Assembly (NCBI GenBank): GCA_033961575.1
Contig: CM066736.1
Span: 3,691,501-3,755,500 of the forward strand
Length of the DNA stretch: 64,000 nt
From: Aselliscus stoliczkanus
Lineage: Eukaryota; Chordata; Mammalia; Chiroptera; Hipposideridae
Direction: 5' to 3'
Shown here: one piece after another, positions 10,640 to 19,564 of the stretch
Numbering within the stretch: the first letter of the stretch is position 1
Layout: each line of letters begins with the position of its first letter
The notes under the pieces: model-generated
What the model was told of the DNA's origin: nothing
Database searches by the model: none
Seen by the model: the letters and a program-made list of their open reading frames with translations, nothing else
Position numbers and translations under genes: made by a program

Positions 10640-10710
10640 ACTATATTAGGCAAGTCCCTTTGGGCCTCGGTTTCCCCATCTCTAAAATGGGCTGAGGGCA
10701 GGGCAAGATG
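10640..10710 (+). repeat. MIR fragment
   Basis: The core ggcaagtccctttgggcctcggtttccccatctctaaaatggg-like order is that of the MIR SINE core. It lies 230 bases before SCARB1 exon 13. Confidence 0.65.
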
Positions 10711-10934
10711 GCATTCGGTGAGATGAGGACTCCCTTTGGAACTGCACTGCAGCAGTCTGTAGGTCACTCCAGCTCTTCCCACCTTGAGCTTGGTAGATGG
10801 GTGCTGCTGACAGGGAGGGCAAGGGAGCTTCCTGTGCTGTTGGAGGACGTGGGTGGAGAGACCAGGGCCGGGCTGGGGGTGTGGGTAGGGCTTGGCGACT
10901 GGGTGTGGTGATCCAGCTCCCCGTTCCTCCACAG

Positions 10935-11054
10935 GGTCCGGAAGATGCCGAGAGCCAGCCTGGCCCGAACGCTCAGCCAGACCTGCCTCCCAGCCCCTTC
11001 ACCCCACTTCTGCAGGAATCTCTCAGCGGGCAGCCCGCCAGTCCCAAAGCCTGA
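10935..11054 (+). CDS. SCARB1: SCARB1 exon 13 coding part (SR-BII alternative tail)
   Basis: When exon 12 is skipped, exon 11 joins here in frame (acceptor tcctccacag|ggt) and reads 39 residues from GPEDAESQPG to SGQPASPKA, then TGA. The human SR-BII tail has the same layout (GPED start, PPSPYTPLL core, SGQPPSP end). The core here is PPSPFTPLLQE. The LL pair corresponds to the dileucine that drives endocytosis of SR-BII, which makes that isoform mostly intracellular. Human has Tyr where this copy has Phe (SPF against SPY). In SR-BI mRNA the same bases are untranslated, because translation stops at the end of exon 12. The open frame upstream of 10935 is intronic. Confidence 0.93.
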   Translation, partial: GPEDAESQPGPNAQPDLPPSPFTPLLQESLSGQPASPKA

Positions 11055-11921
11055 ACCTCCTAGTTGCCACACACATGTCCGCACTCTGCACACACACCCC
11101 CAACACACGTATGTACCTGCGTGCACAGGTGTGTGCAGACACACTCAGGGATGGCGCTGCTGCTGAGAGGACTCAAGGAAAAGCACATCAGCAAGGACTG
11201 TTCTGGAACCTTCTCTCCAAGTCACTCACAGGGGCTGGGAACATTGGGTCCTCTCCCTTGGGTGAGCCTGTTCAGCCGTTAGACTACTCCTCCCAGTTCC
11301 CCTCTCTATCAGTTTTGAAACACTGCAGCCTCCGCGTGGTGGCTCACCCAGTAGGACAGGGCTCTACTCTGAGGGGCCGGCCACTGTCCTGAAACCCAGC
11401 CTGGGAGGACAGACTTCATGTGCCAAAGCCAGGTGGGCAGGGCTTCTGTGGGTTCAGCCTCCAGTTTTGGCCTCTCTGTCCTCACCTGGGCTGGGGGCAC
11501 AGCCCCTTCACGCAGGCCTCAGAAACCAGCATGACGGACAGATGCCTCCTGGGCCTGCTCCAGACTTTGATCTCCCTCAAGCGTACACAGGCACTGGATT
11601 TGGGTGTCTGGGGCCCCGTTCCTCCAAGTTCAACTGACATCATTCTGTATACTGAGCCAGCCACTCCCTGACTGGGGTGGTGGGAGGCTCTGCCCCGAGC
11701 TGCCCCCCAACAAGGGCTCCCATCTTATAGGTGCTGGGGCAGAGGTGGAGTAGGCCTGGGCCCCGGCAGCCTGGTGTCTGGTCGGGTGGGAGACTCATCC
11801 ACCTGGGACTTCTGGTCTCTGGAGCGAGCCTCCATCTCTTTTCTACTAGAAGAGAAATGAGTTTTATCGTCTTTTAAAAACAATTCACTATTGAAGTAAT
11901 AAACCTTTTAAATAACCGAAC
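11055..11921 (+). other. SCARB1: SCARB1 3' untranslated region
   Basis: The 3'UTR runs from the SR-BII stop codon to the predicted cleavage site about 15-20 bases past AATAAA, roughly 870 bp. It is GC-rich at first and AU-rich over its last 80 bases. A CA-rich block at about 11070-11145 includes a perfect 10-bp inverted repeat (11086-11095 with 11129-11138). No SINE interrupts it. The exact end is inferred from the signal. Confidence 0.8.
11898..11903 (+). terminator. SCARB1: SCARB1 polyadenylation signal AATAAA
   Basis: A canonical AATAAA lies in an AU-rich context, followed within 70 bases by GT-rich sequence (tgtttgttgg) and a G-tract, the usual downstream elements. It is the first AATAAA after the SR-BII stop codon. 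Confidence 0.85.
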
Positions 11922-11951
11922 ACTTGAGTCTGTGACAGCCTGTTTGTTGGC

Positions 11952-11973
11952 GGGGGTGGGGGTGGGGTGGGGG
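11952..11973 (+). promoter_or_regulatory. G-rich downstream element after poly(A) signal, G-quadruplex candidate
   Basis: Four G-runs of 4-5 separated by single T bases lie about 50 bases after AATAAA. Single-base loops favour a stable G-quadruplex in RNA or on the + DNA strand. G-rich auxiliary elements of this kind can aid 3'-end formation; that role here is inferred. Confidence 0.5.
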
Positions 11974-12314
11974 ACGGCTTCCTGGGAAATTCTGGGCTCC
12001 TAGTCAATAGCTCCTTTCTGGAAGCTGCCACGAGCGCCTTTCATGGGCGGGGATGCTGACTTGCCTCTCTGTTTTAAAATTTCAATGTTGTGTGTATTTA
12101 ACATTTTATAAAAATATTGCGTGAATGCAAGTCTTGTTTAGAAAGAGTGGGATCCAAGGCCCTTTTGAACACCACCAAAGGTTAAGTAACTTTGCCACTT
12201 TGGCATGGAACCTGCCAGGTTTTTTTCTGTGCGTTTATATATGTCAATGTGCCTACAGGACCTGTGGAATCTTGTTCTGAGCTTTTGCTTTTTCTTGTTA
12301 CATAAATGGCAGAA

Positions 12315-12475
12315 AAGAGAAGTGGTTAACTTAAGAGTTTTGTGATTTTAGGCAAGTCACTTGACTGCTCAATTTCTCCACCTTTACAGTGGAGAGTGGC
12401 ATAGTGAAGATTCAGTGACTTGATACATGAAATGCTTAACACATAGCTGGCACATGGTAGGGGCTACATAAAGTT
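12315..12475 (+). repeat. MIR
   Basis: The text aggcaagtcacttgactgctc, ctccacctttacagtgg, gattcagtgac and agctggcacatggtagg follows the MIR order from core to 3' end. It is diverged in the usual range. Confidence 0.75.
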
Positions 12476-12589
12476 GCCATCATTTTTATTATGACTTATC
12501 ACCCTGATTTTTTTTTTCCCACCCAAGTTGGACACTATTCATTTGTGTCTGTCTTGGACATTGTTCCCAGTTCCCACATATTGAGCCAC

Positions 12590-12850
12590 CTCTTTCTGTT
12601 TAATGGCTGCATGGCCTCCACGGTATTGATGATCACACAGTCTCTCTTGATGGAATCTAAGTGGTTTCCAGTTTTTCCCTATTTCAAACACACCCAACAT
12701 TCTTTCCTTCCCCTCCTACGATGTGCCGCGGACAACCCCAAGAGCTGGGATGTGTCAGGGACCAAAACATCATTTGATGAGTTTCCCTAGGGTAAATAAA
12801 CAGGTGGAATTGCACAGTCACCGGGCATGTCCTTCCTGGACCCGGCCCAA
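12590..12850 (-). repeat. Diverged L1M5/HAL1-like fragment, antisense
   Basis: The motifs ttaatggctgcatgg, aagtggtttccagttttt and gtggaattgcacagtca lie in the order expected for a reversed, very old L1-related element. Support is weak. Confidence 0.35.
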
Positions 12851-12859
12851 AGACCCTGT

Positions 12860-13384
12860 GGCAGCTGCCGCCTCCTTACAGAGCTGTTGGGGGGTTGGGA
12901 TGGGTGCCCAACTGGTGATCAACACATGGATTTGCACCCCATAAGCCAGCGAGGGTCACTTAGCCACAGGGCAGAGCAGGCACCGAGCCTATCTCCGCAA
13001 TACTTGCAGGGGCCCACACAAGTGTTTTCATTTCTTTAAAATCAGAAGTAAAACCCCGAACTTTTAGGTAGACAAAAAATGCTCTAAAACTTACTACATT
13101 CATCTATACCAGTGCTGTTGTGAAATGTAATTTTACATATTTTTAATGGAGGAAGGGGCCTGCAGAAGCTGCCACGCAGCCCTGCCCTGGGGGCTGGGCA
13201 GGTGGGGGGCTCCCACCTCCTGGACACCCGGGGCACTTCTGCAGGTTTAAGGCGCCTGTCCTTAATCTGCCAGGTGCAGTCGCCAGGGATTTAATGCAAG
13301 ACGCTGTGCGCTCACCTGGGAGAGCAAGTCCATAGCTTTGGATTGGGTTCTCAGGAGGCCCAGAGGCGTTTCCATGCAGAGGCT
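12860..13384. other. Unassigned sequence left of the minisatellite
   Basis: There is no gene or clear repeat. Composition is mixed, with an AT-rich patch at 13,030-13,145 and then GC-rich sequence leading into the minisatellite. Confidence 0.4.
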
Positions 13385-13754
13385 CAGTGATGACGTAGGC
13401 ATTGCCATGGTGATGGGAGGGGGCATGACGCTTCAGGCCCGTGATAACAGAGAGGCACCGTGGTAACACTGGAGATTCTGTGATAACTTGTGATGATGCT
13501 AAGGGCACCAGGATAACGCAGAGAGGTGCCATGATGACGTAGGTGTCGCCATGGTGACGTAAGGTCGCTGTGAACAGCGCTATGTGGAGGTCGCCCGGAT
13601 GATGTAAGCCGCGCCATCATGACGCAGGAGACGCCGTGATGACGGAAGAGGCGCTGTGGCGTTGTGGGAGGCTCCGTGTTTACTTTCAGAGGCCTGTGAT
13701 GACGTCAGAGGCCCCGTGATGACGTAAGAGGCGCTGTGGTGATGCGAAAGGCTT
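13385..13754 (+). repeat. 20-bp minisatellite carrying CRE/ATF motifs
   Basis: About 18 diverged copies of a 20-bp unit, best copy CGTGATGACGTAAGAGGCGC at 13715-13734. Units starting at 13575, 13595 and every 20 bases to 13735 are in exact register. The left part contains one 26-bp unit (13569-13594) and several shortened ones. TGACG occurs at 13391, 13426, 13535, 13555, 13620, 13640, 13700 and 13720. A perfect CRE, TGACGTCA, is at 13700-13707, and TGACGTAA is at 13555-13562 and 13720-13727. One unit contains TGATGTAAG (13600-13608), which fits the C/EBP-ATF element pattern. The block keeps many CpGs. It lies 1.5 kb after the SCARB1 poly(A) site. No unit was noticed elsewhere in the window. 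Binding is inferred from motifs only. Confidence 0.85.
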
Positions 13755-14003
13755 GGGGGAGGAAGACTTGCCCCCCTGTTTCCGGGCGGGCCCTGGGGCG
13801 GTGGCACCCGGGCCTCTGGATTCGGGCTCACGGCTCCCAGCCTTCTAATCTGCTGGTTCCTCCACCGTCGTGCTCTTGGCACTCCCTCCTGAAACGCCCT
13901 GTCTGAAATTGGTAGAAAAGTTTTTCTCGTTAATTTAAGTTGTTGCAAAGGATACTACTTCCCACTTATTGCCCTCTCGCTCTTTTAAAATGAAGCCATT
14001 TCA

Positions 14004-14150
14004 GGGCCGTCCAAGTGGCTCAGTGGGTTAAGAGCTCGCTCAAGAGTGCGAGCTGAGCTCTGAGCAACAGCAGTTCGATGCTCAGCCCGAGCTGCGCTGC
14101 CGCTGAGCTGCCAACAGGTGGCAGGATGGCTCAGCTAAGAAAAAATAAAA
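14004..14150 (+). mobile_element. SINE of the ggcagctcagc module type
   Basis: The head is gggccgtccaagtggctcagtgggttaagagctc (read as GGGCCGTCCAAGTGGCTCAG then ggttaagagctc), the B-box is cagttcgatgc, then gctgccaacaggtggcaggatgg and an A-rich tail. The imperfect target duplication ccatttca is at 13996-14003 and 14155-14162. Confidence 0.85.
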
Positions 14151-14550
14151 AAACCCATTTCATCACCCTTTTAAATGGGCCAAATGAGAGCTCAATATGA
14201 TGGTGCCAGGATATGCGTGACTATTTAAAGGAAATACAGGAAGGAGCTCTTGTAGTCAGAAATTTTAGCCTCCTCCTCTCGGAACATGTATTTCCTTCTT
14301 CCCCCTAGAATTTTAGCTAAATGTTATATAATTGTATATCTTCAAGCCTTATTAATCCTTCTGTTGTACTTCTCTGCAACATAAATGCCTGTGTAAAGTT
14401 GAAATGGACATTGACTTTTTTTCTTGTGACCATGAAGATCACTTTTTTTTTTTTTTTTTGGGTCAGGATTGCCATTCAACTATAGGTACACAATTGACCA
14501 GAACAAAATATGTTTCACGTTTTGGTATATATCAAAAAAAGAAGTACACC

Positions 14551-14933
14551 GGGCCGGCCAAGGGGCATGTCGGTCAAGAGTTGGCTTGGGACGCCAGCTC
14601 TGAGCAGCAGGGCCTCGGTTCGGATCCCACATGAGGGCCAGTGATGCTGCACCCTCTACAGCTAAGTTGGTAACAACAGCTCCACCTGGAACTGGGCTGC
14701 CGTGAGACGCCGGCGACCGTGTAGGCTGCAGTGGGGCTGGCTGTGCACTTTCATGAACTGCGGTGAGCGACCATCCAGAGGCTGGCAACTGATCTGCCTC
14801 ACCTGGGAAGAACGCAACGATAATACCAACATGGGCCAGTGAAGCAACGTCCTCCACAACTAGACTGAAGAACAAAAGGACAGCAACTCGTCTGTTCCCC
14901 TTCCCTGATTCCCCAACAAAACCTTTAAAAAAA
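14551..14933 (+). mobile_element. Long-body SINE
   Basis: The head is gggccggccaaggggcatg, the B-box ggttcggatccc, then the body (caacagctccacctggaac, aataccaacatgggccag, caactagactgaagaac) and a tail ending in ttccctgattccccaac and A's. The text agtaca(a)c flanks both sides. Confidence 0.88.
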
Positions 14934-14949
14934 GTACAACTTCATTGCA

Positions 14950-16240
14950 GTGCATCTCCTTTTAAGATGTATTTTATATATTTAAATTTACAGGCTTGAT
15001 GTGTGTATAGATTAGGAATTTTACACGTATCTAGATCCTGTCACCACAATCAACTGTCACCACAATCAAGATCTGTAACAATTTCAGCATCCCCCAAATT
15101 TCCTTCTGCTTCCCCTTCGTAGTAAAACTCTCCAGGAAGACATAACCTCTACCAACCGGATAGTTTTGCCTTTTCCAGAATGTCAGAATCATACAGTATG
15201 TAGCCTTTTGAGACTGGTTTTTTTCACTTGGCATGTCTTGAGATTCATACATTTTGTTGCATCTATCAGTAGTTTGTGTCTTTTTATTTCTAAGTAGAAT
15301 TCCACTGTACCAGATCTGATAATTAAGTTCACGAACTCATCCTAGAAAAAGTGCTACATACCTCATTGCTGAATATCACTATGGTCACCTTCTAAGTACT
15401 CCTCTTGGGAAGCTATGCACCAATGCCAGTGCCTAGTCACCCCTTCAAAGCTATTTTGGAACTCTTTCTCTGGAATGGCCATCAGAGCTGTTGTCGTATT
15501 ACCCTTGATGTCCTGAATGTCATCAAAATGTCTTCCTTTCAATATTTCCTTTATCTTTGGGTAAAGAAAGAAGTCATTGGGGACCAGATCAGGTGAGTAG
15601 GGAAGGGTGTTCCAATACAGTTATTTGTTTACAGGCTAAAAACTCCCTCGCAGACAGTGCCATGTGAGCTGGTACATTGTCATGATGCAAGAGCCATGAA
15701 TTGTTGGTGAACAGTTCAGGTTGTCTTAACTTTTTCACGCAGCCCTTTCAGCACTTCGAAATAGTAAACGTGGTTAACTGTTCATCCAGTTGGTACAAAT
15801 TCATAATGAATAATCCCTCTGATATCAAAAGAAGGTTAGCAACATCGTTGCAACAAGTTCGTGAACTTAATTGTCAGGCCTTGTATGCATATACCACAGG
15901 TTTTTAGCTATTCATGAGTTGAAGATGAAAGTGTTTCCAGTTTGAGGTGATTATGAATACAAAGCTGCCATAAACATTAGTGTACAAGTTTTTTTGTGAA
16001 CACATATGAGTATTTTCATTTGTCGTAAGTGAAGTACCTAGGAATGGAATTGCTGGGCCATATAGTAAGTCGGTGTTTACCTTTTCAGGCACTGCCAGGC
16101 AGTTCTCTTCACAGTAGCTGTGCCATTCTGTGTTCCCATCGACAAGGTATGATCATTTTACCTGCTCTATATACTCACCAGTGCCTAGGTATTTTCGGTT
16201 TTTAAAAGTTTTAGTCATTTGTAGTTTCATTGTGGGCTTT
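14950..16240 (-). mobile_element. Old L1 3' fragment, antisense, split by a mariner element
   Basis: The left part has gtcaccacaatcaa, agaatcatacagtatg, acttggcatgtcttgag and tagaattccactgta. The right part resumes after the mariner with atataccacagg, tgagttgaagatgaaagtg, gctgccataaacatt, gtacctaggaatggaattgctgggcc and gtttaccttttc. The two parts join logically once 15310-15885 is removed, so the L1 is older than the mariner. Confidence 0.8.
15310..15883 (-). mobile_element. Internally deleted mariner DNA transposon with intact ends
   Basis: The element is 574 bp, bounded by TA dinucleotides (15308-15309 and 15884-15885). The 28-bp terminal inverted repeats share the core AATTAAGTTCACGAACT. 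On the minus strand it encodes the C-terminal half of a mariner transposase: a VHYEF-like region (HYEFVP), then NNSWLLHHDN around 15676-15690, LEHP, and after a frameshift YSPDLVPNDFF around 15563-15600, the D,D34D signature. The N-terminal DNA-binding half is absent and stops or frameshifts are present, so it makes no transposase. Full mariners are about 1.3 kb. It sits inside an old L1. Bats are known for unusual recent DNA-transposon activity. Confidence 0.9.
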
Positions 16241-16481
16241 TAATTTTTATTTTTGGAGATTTATTTTGGAAATGAATCTCATAATGTGATGAATGAGACT
16301 TTCTTTCCGTTCCCAATCAGTTCATGTATCCATGAATGACTATCACTGACTACCAGAATGAGACCAGTTTTGTCATCGATTCCATTCTTATTTTTGTGGC
16401 TGTAAGATAGAGAAGCCTTGTTTACATAGATAAGTAGCTAGGAGTATGTGGAATGTCCTGATAGCCATGTCACTCAATTTT

Positions 16482-16708
16482 TTTTTTTTTAAGATTTTAT
16501 TGGGGAATTGGGGTAATGAACAGTGTTGGGGAATTAGGGAAGGGGAACATTGTGTTTTTCCAGGACTTATCAGCTCCAAGTCAAGTCGCCCCTTTCAATC
16601 TAGTTGTGGGGGTGGAGAGGGTGCAGCCCACCACCCATGTGGGAGTTGAACCAGCAGCCTTGTTGTTAAGAGCTCGTGCTCTAACCAACTGAGCCACCTG
16701 GCTGGTCC
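16482..16708 (-). mobile_element. SINE, first of two inserted at one site
   Basis: The reversed tail aagattttattggggaattgggg is followed by ctagttgtgggggtggag, cccatgtgggagttgaaccag and agagctcgtgctctaaccaact, ending ggctggtcc. It is flanked by tgtcactcaatttt (16468-16481) and tgtcatgcaatttt (16709-16722). Confidence 0.88.
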
Positions 16709-16734
16709 TGTCATGCAATTTTATTTTTATTTTT

Positions 16735-16836
16735 TATTTTTTTGAGGGCACTGTCACTGGCCCTCACATGTGGGATCTGAACCAGGGCCGCCGGTGTCCC
16801 AAGCCAGCACTTAACCACCGCACCACTCGGCCGGTC
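16735..16836 (-). mobile_element. Short SINE, second of two inserted at one site
   Basis: Reversed short-type element: gagggcactgtcactggccc, ggatctgaaccagggcc, cccaagccagcacttaacc, ccactcggccggtc. Its left flank duplication tgtcatgcaatttt (16709-16722) is shared with the previous SINE, and the right copy is tgtcacgcaatttt (16837-16850). Confidence 0.88.
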
Positions 16837-17325
16837 TGTCACGCAATTTTTATACTCCTGAGTAATGGGCAAAATCAGATAGTGCTCTGTTATCAGAAAG
16901 TATTTTTTCTGATCTATCAGCTGATGAGTCCATCTGACCTTTCTTCACATTTGAACAAAGCAACGAAGTGGAAACCACCGATTTGGTTGCAAAAGGATTG
17001 CCCAATCTTTAGATCTGTTCTCAATACCAGTATTTGGGAGTGTCCCCTTGGTGGGGGCTGAGGGGCAGGGGAGTGCTGCGCATGTCTGCTTTGGGGGTAG
17101 GTGGGGGGCCTGGTGAAGGGGCCAGGGGATAGCTTAGAAGATGGATTCCTTCCAACACCTGAGTTCATTCCCCTTGGAAAGCTAAGCGCAGTGTTCCCAG
17201 CTTTAGTTAGATAACCACAGGGAGGATTACTGATGCCCTGGGTCTGAGCTCGTCACAGACACTTAACTTTTGCATGCAGCTCGACTTGCTCCTAAAAAAA
17301 AAGACAGCCTCCATAAAGCATTCTG

Positions 17326-17328
<3 letters not shown>

Positions 17329-17375
<47 letters not shown>
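17329..17375 (+). repeat. (TG)n microsatellite
   Basis: About 23 uninterrupted TG units; likely length-polymorphic. Confidence 0.97.
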
Positions 17376-17376
<1 letters not shown>

Positions 17377-17732
17377 CTCAAGGGAACATGGGACAGGAGA
17401 GGTGACTGTGCCCTCCACATGTCTCACTGTGTGAATATCTCGCTTCTGAGCATCTTTCTGGGTTTAAATTGATTTGTGTTTTTGGACAACCGTAGTCCCC
17501 CAACCCAGCCAACTACTTCACCTGGGGCTCAGTGAGAAACTGCCATCTGGCAGGAAGCACGGGCTGCGTGGACACAAAGGGACACTGCACAGGCTCCGGG
17601 TGGCATCGTTCTAAGGACTCCTCAGCAGCCCTGTGACTCTGAGGCGGTCTTCCCATGCTCTCACTTTATACCCCAACCTCCCACCTACTATGTGACTCTG
17701 CTAACATACCATTTTCCTTTAATTGGATTCAC

Positions 17733-17841
17733 TTTTTTTTTTTTTTTTGAGGGTAGTGTCACTGGCCCTCACATGTGGGACCGAACCGGGGCCGCTGGCT
17801 TTCCAAGCCAGCGCTTAACCACCGCGCCCCTCGGCCAGCCC
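17733..17841 (-). mobile_element. Short SINE
   Basis: Poly-T, then gagggtagtgtcactggccc, ggaccgaaccggggccgctgg, ccaagccagcgcttaaccacc, ctcggccagccc. The duplication gattcacttttt occurs at about 17726 and 17842. Confidence 0.9.
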
Positions 17842-17980
17842 GATTCACTTTTTTACTTAAAGAATTTTCTTTTAAAAGAAAAGCAGTGGTATCTGAACAT
17901 TTGGGTCCAATGGTCACATGATACTTTTCCAGTGACCATTAAGATAAATACACACGTGACTATTAAAGTGTAAAGATGTT

Positions 17981-18460
17981 GGGCCGGCCGAGTGGTGCAT
18001 TTGTTAAGAGCTGGTTTTGGGATGCCAGCAGCCCCGGTTCGAATCCCACATATGAGGGCCAGGGAAACTGCCCTCCACAGCTAACAACAGCTCCACCTGG
18101 TGCTGGGCTGTGTGAGCTCTGGTGATGGAGTAGGCTGCAGCCCCTGCTGCAGTGGGCTACCATAGGCTACAGTGAGTGGCCGGCAGCCAGCGTGAGCAGC
18201 CGGCAGCCAGCATGAGCTGCCAATAGCCGCCGTGAGCGACCATCCAGAGGCTGGCGACCAATCTGCCTCATCCGAGAAGAGCGTAATGACGATACCAACA
18301 TGGGCCAGTGAAGCAACATCCTCCGCAACTAGACTGAAGAACAAAAAGACAGCAACTTGTCTGTTCCCCTTCCCCGATTCCCCAACGCTGTTCCCCTCTC
18401 CCAATTCCCCAATAAAATCTTTAAAACAAAACAAAACAAAACATAAACAAAATTTTAAAA
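17981..18460 (+). mobile_element. Long-body SINE, full length, perfect 16-bp target duplication
   Basis: The best full copy of the long type (480 bp). It has head GGGCCGGCCGAGTGGTGCA, B-box ggttcgaatccc, a body with a locally repeated agtgagtggccggcagccag segment, and tail ccccaataaaatcttt with A-rich end. The tail carries AATAAA (18411-18416) and TCTTT (18419-18423). The duplication aaagtgtaaagatgtt is perfect at 17965-17980 and 18461-18476. Confidence 0.93.
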
Positions 18461-18579
18461 AAAGTGTAAAGATGTTTATCAGGTACCACTGGGCCTGCCC
18501 TATTCAGGGACTCAGCACTGTCCCTTGGGGTGTCCCGCAGGCCCCCGTCTCCCCACTCTACCTGTGGAATAAGTACTGT

Positions 18580-18740
18580 CCTTATTGATGGGAGCTTTCC
18601 TTTGCTCTGTCTCGCTCAGCCCTGGCTATCATCAAAGCCTCAGTTCCAGCCACGTCCCCTCTTCCAGGAAGACTTCCTGACCACTTCAGCTCACTCAGCT
18701 TGCCCCCCATCTTAGAATTCCTGGGGCACTGTGTCTCTAC
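18580..18740 (+). repeat. L2 fragment
   Basis: The text cccctcttccaggaagacttcctgaccac matches the L2 3' region (tccaggaagccttccctgac). Confidence 0.6.
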
Positions 18741-18884
18741 CCTAGTTGATACTAGAATGTTCTGGAATCCTAGAACTCCTAACTCCAATTGCTGTAGTCC
18801 CAAATCCAAAGGCCTGTGATGTAACCCCCGGTACCTGCAATTGTGTGGGGAAACTGGAATAAGCTTAAGATGGTTACATTCCTT

Positions 18885-18960
18885 GGTGTTCCTTCACTCA
18901 CTCGGGTGGTCACTCCTTCAACACGTTTATTGAGTGCACACTATGCACTGTGAACAAAGT
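18885..18960 (-). repeat. L2 3'-end fragment
   Basis: The text ccttcaacacgtttattgagtgcacactatgcactgtg is the reversed L2 terminus. Confidence 0.65.
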
Positions 18961-18962
18961 CA

Positions 18963-19548
18963 CTAGGGTGGCTTTCCCCTCTGAAAAAAATGGGAATAAT
19001 CTAATACCTGCCTTGCAAGGTCAGCATGGAGCTCCAAAGAGCTGGTGGCCGCGCGCGCTGGGTCCAGGGCCCGGGACGATGCGTTGCAGCCCCTGTGCTG
19101 GAGCTGCCCTGCTGCACGCTGCTTAGGTCTCCCACCTGGGGGTCTACCAGCCAGGCCCACGGGCCGCCCGGCTCCCACGTATGCCCTGTGCTGTCCCTCC
19201 TCCAGGCAGTGGCCTTCTGAAATGTACACGACCACAAGGCTCAGCCCTTGTTTAATCCGTGTGCGGCTTTTCCCCACCGGGAAGATCAAGGCCTGGTCTC
19301 CGGGCTGCTGAGAAAATCCCTCCCCTCCGGCGGCGGCGGTGCTGGACTCCTGGGCAATTCCTGGCTCGGCCGCTGGGGGGCGAGCTGTGCACACAGTTGT
19401 TCGGGTGGCCTGCGTTCTAAGAGGTGTTGCGGAACACCCTAGAATGTTCCTTAAATTAGCGGGGGTGTTGCCTGACGTCACAGCCTGGCTCCAGGAACCT
19501 GTAACCTTAAGAAATTCCATTTTATGCGTGTGTCTGGGCAGTTTTTCC
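18963..19548. other. GC-rich stretch with moderate CpG, no gene
   Basis: GC-rich sequence with a gcgcgcgc run (about 19052) and a ggcggcggcgg run (about 19330). Open frames run both ways but none encodes a recognisable protein. It could be a small regulatory island; there is no direct sign of a transcript. Confidence 0.35.
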
Positions 19549-19564
19549 TGGGAAGCGTTTTCTT

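Larger units (their letters stand above)
1..11921 (+). other. SCARB1: SCARB1 gene, 3' part (exons 10-13, partial locus)
   Basis: This is the 3' end of the gene for scavenger receptor class B type I, a CD36-family plasma-membrane receptor that takes up cholesteryl ester selectively from HDL. Four exons with GT-AG borders encode the end of the extracellular domain, the second membrane helix and two alternative cytoplasmic tails. Introns are 848 bp (2919-3766), 2,880 bp (3914-6793) and 4,012 bp (6923-10934). Exons 1-9 are not in the window: no segment before 2867 matches the extracellular domain, so the left edge lies in intron 9. Exon numbers follow the human gene. The family assignment rests on near-identity to the remembered human C-terminus and on the paired SR-BI/SR-BII exons. 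Confidence 0.95.

Noticed and set aside
10797..10934. In-frame start upstream of the SR-BII exon
   Set aside because: This is intron; the acceptor cacag at 10930-10934 and the GPED start match the known exon border.
13385..13754. Regular repeats as a CRISPR array
   Set aside because: Units are contiguous without unique spacers, diverged, and in a mammalian genome.
15310..15883. Functional transposase gene
   Set aside because: N-terminal half missing, with a frameshift and stops in the remaining part.
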